Source: Lachnospiraceae bacterium
GTDB lineage: Bacteria; Bacillota; Clostridia; Lachnospirales; Lachnospiraceae
Direction of reading: 5' to 3'
Assembly (NCBI GenBank): GCA_021153185.1
Contig: JAGKTY010000004.1
Coordinates: 62,001-126,000, forward strand
DNA: 64,000 nucleotides
The position numbers and the translations under genes are program-made. Shown here one piece after another: positions 8,218 to 17,037 of the stretch. Every line of letters starts with the position of its first letter. Positions within the stretch are counted from its first letter, which is position 1. A model generated the notes under the pieces. It was given only the letters and a program-made list of their open reading frames with translations, was not told the DNA's origin and made no database searches.

Positions 8218-9447
8218 ATGTTATATAGCGTTGCATTCATCATATTATTGGGCATGTTTTTGGGATGGGTATGTAAGACGTGTAAATTGCCTTCGCTCAT
8301 TGGCATGCTTGCGACAGGAATCCTGCTTGGGCCCTATGTTTTGGGCGTACTCGACGATTCCATCCTGGCAATTTCGGCAGATATTAGGAAGGCCGCCCTC
8401 ATTATCATTCTGACAAGGGCGGGACTTAGTCTTGATTTGTCCGGGCTTAAGCGCATTGGAAGACCTGCTGTGATGATGTGCTTTGTTCCTGCGACGTTTG
8501 AGGTGCTTGGCGTGATGCTATTTGCACCAAAGCTTCTTGGCGGGAGCCTGCTTGAGGCGGCCATTTTGGGCGCTGTGCTTGCGGCAGTATCACCGGCAGT
8601 CGTTGTCCCGCGCATGGTCAAGCTGATGGAAGAAGGCTACGGCACCAGGGAGTCGATTCCGCAACTGATTTTGGCAGGCGCATCGGTCGATGATGTGTAT
8701 GTCATTGTGCTGTTTAGTACCTTCCTTGGGATGGCCCAGGGAGAGGGCGTGCGTGCCATGCGGTTTGTCAATATTCCCGTGTCTATCGTGCTCGGTGTTT
8801 TGGTTGGGTATCTGTGCGGCTATTTGTTTGCAATCTTTTTTGCCAAGGTACATATGCGCGATACAGCCAAAATCCTCGTGATTTTAAGCGTTTCATTTCT
8901 TCTTGTGACGTTAGAAGATATCATGGGACAACCAATCGAAGTGTCCGGGGCGAGTTTTTCCCTGCCGTTTACGTTCTCAGCACTCATCGCTATTATGTTT
9001 GTCGGTGTCTCACTTCAGAAATACAGGGAGCCTGTCGCCAAGAGACTTTCGGTGAAATACAACAAGCTTTGGGTCGGTGCGGAAGTGTTTTTGTTTGTGC
9101 TTGTTGGAGCAACCGTCAACATCGGTTATCTCGGCAAAGTAGGCTTCATGGCAATCGTGCTGATAGCAGCAGCCCTTGCTTTCCGCATGCTTGGTGTATA
9201 TGTATGTCTCCTTGGCACGAAGCTACGCGCAAAGGAGCGTTTGTTTGTGATGCTTGCATACTGTCCGAAGGCAACCGTACAGGCCGCAATCGGCGGCGTC
9301 CCTCTTGCAGCGGGACTTGCCTGCGGCGAGCGCGTTCTTACCGTGGCTGTTCTTGCTATTGTACTGACCGCTCCGCTCGGTGCGTTTGCAATTGATGTAA
9401 GCTATCGGAAACTTCTTAGTGGAAATTCCGTTGACATGAAAAAGTAA
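8218..9447 (+). CDS. Cation/proton antiporter (CPA family)
   Basis: The 409-residue integral membrane protein has about eleven to twelve hydrophobic segments and belongs to the monovalent cation:proton antiporter (NhaP/KefB-like) superfamily. It begins with the typical GMFLGWVCKTCKLPSLIGMLATGILLGP-type first repeat, and GASVDDVYVIVLFSTF near residue 155 supplies the pair of membrane aspartates expected for ion exchange (DD). The short 409-residue length means there is no RCK/TrkA regulatory domain. It probably exchanges Na+ or K+ for H+, but the ion cannot be read from sequence. A ribosome site AGAGAGGATAC precedes the ATG. Confidence 0.88.
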   Translation: MLYSVAFIILLGMFLGWVCKTCKLPSLIGMLATGILLGPYVLGVLDDSILAISADIRKAALIIILTRAGLSLDLSGLKRIGRPAVMMCFVPATFEVLGVMLFAPKLLGGSLLEAAILGAVLAAVSPAVVVPRMVKLMEEGYGTRESIPQLILAGASVDDVYVIVLFSTFLGMAQGEGVRAMRFVNIPVSIVLGVLVGYLCGYLFAIFFAKVHMRDTAKILVILSVSFLLVTLEDIMGQPIEVSGASFSLPFTFSALIAIMFVGVSLQKYREPVAKRLSVKYNKLWVGAEVFLFVLVGATVNIGYLGKVGFMAIVLIAAALAFRMLGVYVCLLGTKLRAKERLFVMLAYCPKATVQAAIGGVPLAAGLACGERVLTVAVLAIVLTAPLGAFAIDVSYRKLLSGNSVDMKK

Positions 9448-9523
9448 TAGGAATAAAATGGTTATGACAGATGACATATTTTGTCAAAAGGTTACAAAAG
9501 AATCAACAAAGGAGGACAAACCG

Positions 9524-9691
9524 ATGGATAAGTATTTTTGCAACCCATGCGGTTATACGTATGATCCGGAGAAGGGAGATCCGGAGCACGGCATTGCTCC
9601 TGGAACAGCTTTTGAGGATATTCCGGATGATTGGTGCTGTCCAATCTGCGGCGTGTCAAAAGACATGTTTATGAAGGCCGGAACAAACTAA
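9524..9691 (+). CDS. Rubredoxin
   Basis: A 55-residue rubredoxin, a small electron carrier with one iron bound by four cysteines. Here the cysteines are in CNPCGYTYDPEKGDP and CCPICG, the second being the usual C-P-x-C-G knuckle. The first site reads C-x2-C-G-Y, as expected. The start is fixed by AAAGGAGGACAAACCG directly before ATG; an upstream in-frame ATG has no such site. It may deliver electrons to the reverse rubrerythrin or the FprA flavoprotein encoded elsewhere in the window. A bidirectional terminator follows. Confidence 0.96.
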   Translation: MDKYFCNPCGYTYDPEKGDPEHGIAPGTAFEDIPDDWCCPICGVSKDMFMKAGTN

Positions 9692-9704
9692 ATTGTTCAA
9701 TATA

Positions 9705-9737
9705 AAACAAGGAGCAAATTGTTGCTCCTTGTTTTGC
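9705..9737. terminator. Bidirectional terminator between rubredoxin and the PHP-HAD gene
   Basis: AAACAAGGAGCAA pairs with TTGCTCCTTGTTT around a four-base loop, with T-rich tails on both strands. It can serve both convergent genes. Confidence 0.88.
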
Positions 9738-9806
9738 TGTGCGCCCTGTAGCACACGTTCTTCTTGGCTTATCAATCTATGATAGTGCAAAATTGCGATA
9801 TATTTT

Positions 9807-11477
9807 TTAGATCGTATACCGTCTGAAAATCTCTAAAAGGCCATCTTCTTCATTGGAATCCACAGTTACAATATCACCGGCAAGCTTTGTGTCAAGCGTT
9901 CCGTTACACATGCAGACGCCAAGTCCGGCGGCTTTGAGCATCGGTGTGTCGTTTCCGGCATCGCCGCATGCGATAGAGCGGGAAACAGGGATGTCAAGAT
10001 AGTCGCACAAAAATTTGACGGCATTTCCCTTGGATGCATCCTTCATCAGGCACTCAAGGTAGTGCGGCGTCGAATAAAAGGTGTGCATGCTATCGCCCAG
10101 TTCATAATTTAACCGGCGGTTAAAGTGCTCTAAATTGGTATGATCCTCGCCCAGCTGCACCGCAAGTACCTTGTAAGGCTCATTTTGGATATCCTTAGCA
10201 AGACAACCGACAATACGATACGGAAGATGCACGTTGATGCGGTAAAAGGCGAGCTCTTCGTCATCCTGTTCGCAGACGATTGTCTGTGCAAAGTTTTCAC
10301 CTGTCTCATACGCATGACAATGTATATGATTTTCGAGGATCAATTCGTTTAAGCGCGCGAGCGTTTTGCGTGGAATCTTCGACTCAAAAATTGCTTTTTC
10401 TTTGTCGCAGTCATAAATCAGTGCCCCGTTAAAGGCGATGATATACATGCCGGGCATCACAAGGTCAAACTGCTTTGCAACCTCTAAGATGCTGTCAAGC
10501 GGACGCCCGCTTGATAACACGAGCTTTCCACCGCGTGATAAAAAGGCGTTGATTTCGGTTAGGAGCGCCGGTGAAATCGTTTTGTCATCCCGAAGGAGTG
10601 TGCCGTCCATATCCGAAAAGACGATTTCTCCCCGAAAAGCAAGGCGCGCTTTCATGGCAGCTAACACATCATACGGGATGGCAAGGCTGCCGTAGCCGGT
10701 TGCAAGGTCAAGTCCCGGCTTTGTGTTTCCGTGAAAATCGGAGCCGCCGCTGACTAAAAGATTGTATTTCTTGCAAAGTGCCTGCATTTGCCTGGCTTCT
10801 CCGGAAGTGTAAGTGGAATAAATGCCTTCCATTGCCATAAGGCCGGCAGCTTTTAATGTAACAATCAGCTGCTCGAGGCGCTCTGTGCTCATGTGATAGA
10901 GCGTGGGGTGGGCAAGTACAGGGATGCCGCCGCTTTTCAGGATGAGCTTCACTGCCTGCTCGGGCGTTACCTTTTCCCGCGGGATAAAGCAAGGCGCGCG
11001 GTCACCGATAAAACGGTCAAAAGCTTCAGGCATGCTTTTGACATAGCCGTGCTGTAACAGATATTTCGCATAATGCGCCCGCGTAATCACTGCATCAGGA
11101 AAGCATTCCTTGAGGCGCTCATACGAAATGTCAATGCCGTGTTCGTTCAGCTTTTGACACATTTTCTCATTTCGGATGCGCCGGCTTTCCTGAAAGTCAG
11201 CCAAATATTTTTGAAAGGAATCGTGCTGATAGTCGATGTAAAGGCCGACGATATGCACGTCTTTCCCTTCATATTCCGTTGAAAATTCTATGCCGGGGAT
11301 GACCTCGATGTCTTTTCCTTTCGCTGCGGCAATTGCCTCATCAAGACCTTCCGTCGTATCGTGATCTGTTAAGGCAAACGCCTTTAATCCTTTTTTTTGC
11401 GCATAATCAACAAGCTCCGATGGCGTGAAGCTACCATCGGAGCGGTTGGAATGCACATGTAAATCTACCATGTTCAT
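9807..11477 (-). CDS. PHP phosphoesterase fused to Cof-type HAD phosphatase
   Basis: A 556-residue two-enzyme protein. Residues 1 to about 280 are a PHP domain of the TrpH/RNase AM type (DLHVHSNRSDGS, ALTDHDT, GIEFST, LAHPTLYH, GGSDFHG), whose relatives cut 3',5'-bisphosphonucleotides or trim RNA 5' ends. From about 285 a complete Cof-type HAD-IIB phosphatase follows (FSDMDGTLL with both catalytic aspartates, SSGRP, ACGDAGNDTPML). Both active sites look intact. The ATG overlaps the stop codon of the ABC-F gene (TGATG), so translation is coupled. The second in-frame ATG, two codons later, is possible. Substrates are unknown. Confidence 0.9.
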   Translation of the reverse strand: MNMVDLHVHSNRSDGSFTPSELVDYAQKKGLKAFALTDHDTTEGLDEAIAAAKGKDIEVIPGIEFSTEYEGKDVHIVGLYIDYQHDSFQKYLADFQESRRIRNEKMCQKLNEHGIDISYERLKECFPDAVITRAHYAKYLLQHGYVKSMPEAFDRFIGDRAPCFIPREKVTPEQAVKLILKSGGIPVLAHPTLYHMSTERLEQLIVTLKAAGLMAMEGIYSTYTSGEARQMQALCKKYNLLVSGGSDFHGNTKPGLDLATGYGSLAIPYDVLAAMKARLAFRGEIVFSDMDGTLLRDDKTISPALLTEINAFLSRGGKLVLSSGRPLDSILEVAKQFDLVMPGMYIIAFNGALIYDCDKEKAIFESKIPRKTLARLNELILENHIHCHAYETGENFAQTIVCEQDDEELAFYRINVHLPYRIVGCLAKDIQNEPYKVLAVQLGEDHTNLEHFNRRLNYELGDSMHTFYSTPHYLECLMKDASKGNAVKFLCDYLDIPVSRSIACGDAGNDTPMLKAAGLGVCMCNGTLDTKLAGDIVTVDSNEEDGLLEIFRRYTI

Positions 11478-13120
11478 CAGTTATCTTTGTCCTCGTTTAC
11501 TTCTTTGGAAGTGTTAATTGCACGTTTTCTGGCCATTTCATCACTCTCAAGATACTCATCGTATGTGGTGATCTTATCAATGAGTGAACCATCCGGAAGA
11601 ATTTCCATAATACGGTTGGCTGTCGTCTGTACGACCTGGTGGTCGTGGCAGGAGAAGAGCTCAACACCAGGGAACTTCTTCATCCCTTCGTTGAGGGCAG
11701 TGATGGATTCCATATCAAGGTGGTTGGTCGGCTCATCAAAGATGAGACAGTTGGCACCACTGATCATCATTTTGGAAAGGAGGCAGCGCACCTTTTCACC
11801 ACCGGATAAGACGCGGACCTTTTTCACGCCGTCCTCACCGGCAAAGAGCATACGGCCAAGGAATCCACGAACATAAGTGACATCCTTGACAGGAGAGTAG
11901 CCCATGAGCCAATCGGTGATTGTGTAGTCGTTGTCAAATTCGGCTGTGTTATCCTTCGGGAAATATGCCTGGGATGTTGTCACGCCCCATTTGAACGTTC
12001 CCTCATCCGGCTCAAGTTCGCCTGTCAAAATCTTAAAGAGCGTTGTTTTGGCAATCTCGTTGCTGCCGACAAATGCGATTTTGTCTTCTCTGCCCACGAT
12101 GAAGGAGATGTTGTCAAGTACCTTTTCGCCGGCAATTGTCTTGGAAATGCCTTCCACGCAAAGTACTTCATTTCCGATTTCGCGTTCCGGACGGAAGTCA
12201 ATGTATGGATATTTACGGCTGCTTGGTTTGATTTCATCGAGCTCGATTTTCTCGAGTGCACGTTTTCTACTTGTCGCCTGTTTTGATTTGCTGGCATTGG
12301 CAGAGAAACGGGAGATGAATTCCTGCAGTTCTTTGATTTTTTCTTCTTTCTTTTTGTTGGCTTCCTTCATCTGACGGATGAGGAGCTGGCTGGACTCATA
12401 CCAGAAATCGTAGTTGCCGGCGTAAAGCTGGATTTTGCCATAATCGATATCAGCAGTATGGGTACAAACCTTATTTAAGAAATAACGGTCATGTGATACA
12501 ACAATGACTGTATTTTCAAAGTCGATCAAGAACTCCTCAAGCCATGCAATGGCATCTAAGTCTAAGTGGTTGGTCGGCTCATCGAGAAGCAGGATATCAG
12601 GGTTACCAAACAATGCTTTGGCAAGCAGGATTTTGACCTTCTCATTTCCTGCGAGGTCAGACATTGTGGCGTAGTGAAGCTCTGTGCCGATACCGAGACC
12701 GTTTAACAGGGAAGCGGCATTGGATTCTGCCTCCCAACCATCCATCTCAGCAAATTCTGCTTCCAGCTCGCTGGCACGGATGCCATCCTCGTCCGTAAAG
12801 TCTTCTTTGGCATAAATCGCATCCTTTTCCTTCATGATTTCAAAAAGACGCGCATTTCCCATAATGACGACATCCATAACCGTACAGTCATCGTATTTAA
12901 AGTGATCCTGCTCTAAGAAAGACAGACGCTGCCCCGGTGTGATGGTAATATCACCGGTTGTTGTCTCAAGCTGGCCTGATAAAATTTTTAAAAACGTCGA
13001 TTTTCCGGCGCCGTTGGCACCAATCAGTCCATAACAGTTTCCTTCTGTAAATTTAATGTTTACATCCTCAAACAGTGCTTTTTTGCCAAGTCTGAGAGTG
13101 ACGTTGTTTGCACTAATCAT
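11477..13120 (-). CDS. ABC-F family ATPase (YbiT/YkpA-like)
   Basis: A 547-residue soluble protein with two ATP-binding domains and no membrane segment, as in ABC-F proteins that act on the ribosome. Domain 1 has GANGAGKST and LLLDEPTNHLD, but its signature reads LAGNEK. Domain 2 has LSGGEK and LIFDEPTNHLD, but its Walker A reads GSNEIAKTT, lacking two glycines. Both deviations recall the YkpA/YbiT branch. The linker (about 245-300) is basic and rich in Lys and Ser. The start at 13120 is chosen because GGAGGTTTTT precedes it; the frame is open 51 codons further upstream without a ribosome site. A translational role is inferred from the family. Confidence 0.93.
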   Translation of the reverse strand: MISANNVTLRLGKKALFEDVNIKFTEGNCYGLIGANGAGKSTFLKILSGQLETTTGDITITPGQRLSFLEQDHFKYDDCTVMDVVIMGNARLFEIMKEKDAIYAKEDFTDEDGIRASELEAEFAEMDGWEAESNAASLLNGLGIGTELHYATMSDLAGNEKVKILLAKALFGNPDILLLDEPTNHLDLDAIAWLEEFLIDFENTVIVVSHDRYFLNKVCTHTADIDYGKIQLYAGNYDFWYESSQLLIRQMKEANKKKEEKIKELQEFISRFSANASKSKQATSRKRALEKIELDEIKPSSRKYPYIDFRPEREIGNEVLCVEGISKTIAGEKVLDNISFIVGREDKIAFVGSNEIAKTTLFKILTGELEPDEGTFKWGVTTSQAYFPKDNTAEFDNDYTITDWLMGYSPVKDVTYVRGFLGRMLFAGEDGVKKVRVLSGGEKVRCLLSKMMISGANCLIFDEPTNHLDMESITALNEGMKKFPGVELFSCHDHQVVQTTANRIMEILPDGSLIDKITTYDEYLESDEMARKRAINTSKEVNEDKDN

Positions 13121-13176
13121 AAAAACCTCCATATGACAGATGCACCGGATGGTGCAGTGATAAGCAATCAAAGCAT

Positions 13177-13205
13177 ATTCTACTATAGATAAGGGAAAAA
13201 GTAAA
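13177..13205 (-). promoter_or_regulatory. Probable promoter of the ABC-F gene
   Basis: On the minus strand TTTACT and TAGAAT are 17 bases apart, about 60 bases before the ABC-F start codon. A small GCACC/GGTGC hairpin lies in the leader. Confidence 0.5.
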
Positions 13206-13254
13206 GAAAAGTCCGTATTTTCAAGGAAATAATAGAGTACTTTGGATGATTTGG

Positions 13255-13290
13255 GACAAAACAAAAGACCCAAGCCGGGGAAGCTTGGAT
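13255..13290 (-). terminator. Terminator after yjfB (minus strand)
   Basis: On the minus strand CCAAGC pairs with GCTTGG across seven bases, followed by GTCTTTTGTTTTG. It lies about 160 bases after the yjfB stop, beyond a row of hairpins. Confidence 0.7.
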
Positions 13291-13292
13291 CT

Positions 13293-13440
13293 CGAGCGTA
13301 TGTTGGTTACTACGCAACCATGTAACGAAACGTTACTCCATGAAAACATGGTAAAAGGGGGAAAAGGGATTTGGAGGGGAACCAAATCCTCTGTTGTATA
13401 AAAACCTGACCCCTGCTATATAGCAAAAACCAAGTTAATA
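13293..13440 (-). other. Hairpin-rich 3' region of yjfB
   Basis: Between the yjfB stop codon and its terminator at least four hairpins follow one another: GGATTTGG/CCAAATCC (13367-13389), CCATG/CATGG (13338-13351), GTAACG/CGTTAC (13322-13336) and TGGTT/AACCA (13303-13321). ACCAT and ATGGT offer an alternative outer stem. There is no ORF. It could be a structured 3' UTR or an independent small RNA. Confidence 0.5.
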
Positions 13441-13446
13441 CCAAAA

Positions 13447-13638
13447 CTAAACTGACATATCGAAATTACCGCCGATATTCGGTCTCACCGAACGCTCCAT
13501 CGCTGCGGAATCAATCATAGATACAAGCGCATCGCCTGTCTGTTCAGCGGAATCAAGCTGTTTACCAAGTACTGCAACGCCATATTGAGTTTGAATGTTA
13601 GCTGTTGCTAAGTTCATAGACAATCCTGCAATATCCAT
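13447..13638 (-). CDS. yjfB: YjfB family putative motility protein
   Basis: The 63-residue protein matches the YjfB family by eye: MDIAGLSMNLATANIQTQYGVAV-like N-terminus with an amphipathic helix resembling flagellin ends, and a short C-terminal tail. YjfB of Bacillus is found with flagellar regulons but has no firm function. The start is set by GGAGGTGCTGTT before the ATG; ten further in-frame codons upstream lack a ribosome site. It stands alone with its own promoter region (TATAAT about 45 bases upstream with a weak -35). It suggests a flagellated host but does not prove it. Confidence 0.8.
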   Translation of the reverse strand: MDIAGLSMNLATANIQTQYGVAVLGKQLDSAEQTGDALVSMIDSAAMERSVRPNIGGNFDMSV

Positions 13639-13899
13639 AACAGCACCTCCGTGATTCGTATGTCTCATGTTTTACAATTGCATTATATATCAACTCGTCA
13701 AAAAAATGCAAGTGTAAATTATGACAATATTTTGTCTAAGAATGTAATTATATTGCAAAACATGGGCTGTGAGACCTCTACAAACGTTGATTATATCAGT
13801 ATTTGAGCATTGTCTGGCTAATTGTTGCACAATTTTGATTTCAAATTCCAACAATAAAACTATTTTGACCATAAGTAAAGAAAATGCAAAATATTACAC

Positions 13900-13928
13900 T
13901 TGACGATAACGTGTTAACGTGGTATTCT
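13900..13928 (+). promoter_or_regulatory. Promoter of the trp operon
   Basis: TTGACG at 13900-13905 and TATTCT at 13923-13928 are 17 bases apart, placing transcription start close to 13936, directly before the T-box leader. Confidence 0.8.
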
Positions 13929-13934
13929 TCAAAC

Positions 13935-14288
13935 AAATAAACAAAGTCAGTGAGCAAAAATAGTACCTTTGGAACGAACTTTTCAGAGAGCCGTGATGGT
14001 GTGATGCGGTAAGGGAGTCTTTGGGGAATGGGTTTGTGAGACGCCAGGTGAAATCGTAGTAGCCCGGGCCGTGGCCTTCACGTTACAGGAGGAAGATATC
14101 ACATTTGTTGTATCGAAAGAGATCATTTGGTGGCAGGCATTTTCCATTTGTGGAAGGTGCTTTTTTTATCCGAAGAAAAGCACTGCGCGTTTGGTCGAAA
14201 TAGCCGGATGCTTCCATCAATGATGAAAAAGGGTGGCACCACGAGCAATCGTCCCTTATCACAGCTCATCTGTGATAAGGGATTTTTT
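13935..14288 (+). promoter_or_regulatory. T-box leader, tryptophan specific
   Basis: A long leader with the T-box hallmarks: AGAGAG near 13985 in stem I, a CGTTACAG segment at 14081-14088 after the specifier region, and the antiterminator core GGGTGGCACCACG at 14231-14243 ending in CGTCCC. The terminator pairs TCCCTTATCACAG with CTGTGATAAGGGA (14252-14282) and is followed by six T. TGG at 14072-14074 is the likely specifier codon, fitting tRNA-Trp control of the genes downstream. Uncharged tRNA-Trp would stabilise the antiterminator and turn the operon on. Confidence 0.92.
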
Positions 14289-14339
14289 ACTTCCCATGAA
14301 GTCAAAATGCAGAAATTTTGAATTGAGAGGATAGAGCAT

Positions 14340-15140
14340 ATGATTTTGGATGAAATTGTTGCAGATAAGAAAAAGCGCATCGAGGAAGATAAGGCGCGCA
14401 TCAGCTATGAAGAGATGAAGGCACTTGCGCTTGCCTGTGAGAGAAAACCGGTTTCGTTTTATGAGGCGCTTAAAAAACCGGGACTTTCTATTATCGGAGA
14501 GTTTAAGAAGGCTTCCCCGTCGCACGGAACGATGGATAATCAGATTGAACTGACTGACCGCATTGATATGTACAATGCATCCGTATCAGCAATCAGCTGC
14601 CTGACAGAGCAGGATCATTTTCTCGGAAGCGTCGATTACTTTAAACAAATCCGGGCGATAACAAATCTTCCGATGATCCGTAAGGATTTTATCATTGATC
14701 CGTATCAGGTGTTTGAGGCAAAGGTGATTGGTGCGGACTGTATTTTGCTCATCGTAGCAATCTTAAATGACAAACAGCTGACGCTTCTATATGAACTTGC
14801 ATACGAGCTTGGAATGGATGTCCTTGTGGAAGTGCATGACGAAGAGGAGATGAAGCGAGCCATTGGACTGGATGCCAAAATCATTGGCGTGAACAACCGC
14901 AATTTAAAGGATTTTACGATTGATCTTGGAAACGCCCTCAGGTTATCCAAAATGGTTGACGATGACTGTGTATTTGTCTCAGAAAGCGGTGTCAGCACGG
15001 ATGCGGATATCGCAATGCTTGCAGGAAGCAGGGTTGATGCCATTTTAATCGGAACGGCATTTATGGAGGCAGAAAATCCAAAGGCGCTTGCGACGCACTG
15101 GAGAGGGCTGTTTGATACAGCCGGTGAACAGGCAAAATGA
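14340..15140 (+). CDS. trpC: Indole-3-glycerol phosphate synthase
   Basis: TrpC closes the ring of carboxyphenylaminodeoxyribulose phosphate to indole-3-glycerol phosphate. The 266-residue TIM barrel has the family motifs IIGEFKKASPS near residue 50, a RKDFIIDPYQV segment near 120, GVNNRNLKDF near 183 and SESGV near 215. It is the first gene behind the T-box leader, with GAGAGGATAGAGC before the ATG. The order trpC-F-B-A without trpE, trpG and trpD is notable: anthranilate and its phosphoribosyl adduct must come from genes elsewhere, or the pathway here serves salvage of intermediates. Confidence 0.97.
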   Translation: MILDEIVADKKKRIEEDKARISYEEMKALALACERKPVSFYEALKKPGLSIIGEFKKASPSHGTMDNQIELTDRIDMYNASVSAISCLTEQDHFLGSVDYFKQIRAITNLPMIRKDFIIDPYQVFEAKVIGADCILLIVAILNDKQLTLLYELAYELGMDVLVEVHDEEEMKRAIGLDAKIIGVNNRNLKDFTIDLGNALRLSKMVDDDCVFVSESGVSTDADIAMLAGSRVDAILIGTAFMEAENPKALATHWRGLFDTAGEQAK

Positions 15141-15176
15141 CGTTTGCAAAAACGTGGCAAAGGAGCGTGGCAGAAT

Positions 15177-15833
15177 ATGGGTCAAAATAACAATCGGCCG
15201 GTGCAAATCAAGATTTGCGGAATTACCTCTGAGTCAGAGGTTGAGTGTCTCATCCAAAATAAAGTGGAGTATGCCGGTTTTGTTGTGTTTTATGAAAAAA
15301 GTAAGCGGAATCTGACACCCGCGCAGGCAAAACAGCTTGTGGATAAGCTTCATGCCGAAAGTGACATCCGGGCAGTTGCCGTGGTCGTAAGTCCTTCTAA
15401 AGAGCAGGTCGTGCAAATCATGGAGGCCGGATTTGATTTGATTCAGATTCATAAGGACATCGCAGAGGATGCGCTAAAGGCAATCGCAATACCAATTATC
15501 CGCGCGATCGCAGAGCCGGATACGGGGCAGACGATTACTGACATTACTGCTAACGATTTGGCGGCAAAAAGAGCAGTCGCAATCTTGTTTGATGCAAAGG
15601 AGCCCGGAAGTGGCAATACCTTTGACTGGGACAGATTAGCGGACTTTGACAGAGGCAGGCAAAAACTGATCCTGGCAGGTGGCATACATGCCGGAAATGT
15701 TGCGTCGGCAGTAAAAACCGTCGCGCCGGATGTTGTAGACATCTCAAGCGGCGTTGAGTATGATAAAAAAAGCATAGGCAAGGATCCTGCAAAAATACGG
15801 GAGTTTGTCGGAAAGGTGAGAGGATATGAGTAA
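15177..15833 (+). CDS. trpF: Phosphoribosylanthranilate isomerase
   Basis: TrpF isomerises phosphoribosylanthranilate, the step before TrpC. The 218-residue barrel starts with VQIKICGIT (catalytic cysteine) and ends with LAGGIHAGNVA and VVDISSGVEYDKKSIGKDPAKI, the phosphate-binding and C-terminal family motifs. I chose the ATG at 15177, preceded by AAAGGAG; a TTG eleven codons upstream is possible but less likely. The coding sequence overlaps the trpB start by eight bases. Confidence 0.95.
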   Translation: MGQNNNRPVQIKICGITSESEVECLIQNKVEYAGFVVFYEKSKRNLTPAQAKQLVDKLHAESDIRAVAVVVSPSKEQVVQIMEAGFDLIQIHKDIAEDALKAIAIPIIRAIAEPDTGQTITDITANDLAAKRAVAILFDAKEPGSGNTFDWDRLADFDRGRQKLILAGGIHAGNVASAVKTVAPDVVDISSGVEYDKKSIGKDPAKIREFVGKVRGYE

Positions 15834-17010
15834 TACCTATTATGGAGAATTTGGCGGTCAGTATGTGGCGGAGACATTGATGAACACGCTTGCCGAGCTC
15901 GAGCGTGCGTATGAGGAAGCGATAGCAGATCCAAAGTTCATGGAAGAATATCATTATTATTTAAAGGAATATGTCGGCAGAGAGACGCCACTTTATTTTG
16001 CTGAGCGGCTGACAGAAAAATATGGCACCAAAATCTATTTAAAGAGAGAAGACTTGAATCATACGGGTGCACACAAAATCAACAATGTAATCGGGCAGAT
16101 TCTGCTGGCCAAACGAATGGGCAAAACCAAAGTCATCGCTGAGACGGGTGCCGGACAGCACGGTGTTGCGACTGCGACAGGTGCGGCACTGTTTGGCATG
16201 GAGTGTAAAGTGTTTATGGGAACAGAGGACATTGAGCGCCAGCATTTGAACGTCATGCGTATGGAGATGCTCGGTGCGACTGTTGTGCCGGTTCAGTCAG
16301 GCTCAAATACATTAAAGGATGCAACGAATGAGGCAATCCGTACATGGGCAAAAGAGGCGGAGGATACATTCTATGTCATCGGTTCGGCAGTCGGACCGCA
16401 TCCGTATCCGAAGATGGTCAAACAGTTCCAGAGTGTCATTAGCGAGGAAGCGAAAAGACAGCATCTGGAAAAAGAAGGAAAGCTACCGGATGTCGTCATG
16501 GCTTGTGTCGGAGGCGGAAGCAACTGCATCGGTATGTTTGCCCATTTTATCGATGAACAGGATGTGAAATTAATCGGTGTTGAGGCGGCAGGCCTTGGAA
16601 TTGAGACAGGAAAGCACGCCAGTGCCATGGCGCTTGGCAGACCGGGTGTACTGCACGGTATGAAATCTTACCTTTTGCAGGATGAAGATGGAAACGTGCA
16701 GATTGCGCATTCTATTTCCGCTGGTCTTGATTATCCGGGGGTTGGCCCTGAGCATGCATACTTAAAAGACTCGGGCAGAGCTACCTATGTGTCTGTCACG
16801 GATGAGGAAGCGATGAATGCCCTTTCAGAGTTATGTAAACTGGAAGGCATTATTCCGGCAATCGAGAGTGCACATGCACTTGCGTATTTGCCGAAGGTAA
16901 CAAAAGACATGACAATGGAGCAGAGTGTTGTGATTTGTTTATCCGGTCGTGGAGACAAGGATGCACATACAATTGAGGCATATTTCAATGGAGAAGGCTA
17001 TTTGAACTAA
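15826..17010 (+). CDS. trpB: Tryptophan synthase beta subunit
   Basis: TrpB condenses indole with serine to form tryptophan. The 394-residue PLP enzyme contains LNHTGAHKINN with the Schiff-base lysine near residue 84, ETGAGQHGVATAT near 106, the phosphate-binding GGGSN near 228 and ISAGLDYPGVGPEH near 295. It belongs to the TrpB1 type that partners TrpA, encoded next. The ATG lies inside the end of trpF (overlap ATGAGTAA), so the two are translationally coupled. Confidence 0.98.
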   Translation: MSNTYYGEFGGQYVAETLMNTLAELERAYEEAIADPKFMEEYHYYLKEYVGRETPLYFAERLTEKYGTKIYLKREDLNHTGAHKINNVIGQILLAKRMGKTKVIAETGAGQHGVATATGAALFGMECKVFMGTEDIERQHLNVMRMEMLGATVVPVQSGSNTLKDATNEAIRTWAKEAEDTFYVIGSAVGPHPYPKMVKQFQSVISEEAKRQHLEKEGKLPDVVMACVGGGSNCIGMFAHFIDEQDVKLIGVEAAGLGIETGKHASAMALGRPGVLHGMKSYLLQDEDGNVQIAHSISAGLDYPGVGPEHAYLKDSGRATYVSVTDEEAMNALSELCKLEGIIPAIESAHALAYLPKVTKDMTMEQSVVICLSGRGDKDAHTIEAYFNGEGYLN

Positions 17011-17037
17011 AGAGCATACAGAGGCTGAAAGGAGAGT

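Noticed and set aside
8814..9395. 193-codon frame inside the antiporter gene
   Set aside because: Same strand but wrong frame, with no ribosome site and a composition expected from a shifted membrane protein.
13690..13872. 60-codon minus-strand open frame between yjfB and the trp leader
   Set aside because: No ribosome site, composition typical of AT-rich non-coding DNA, and no family resemblance.
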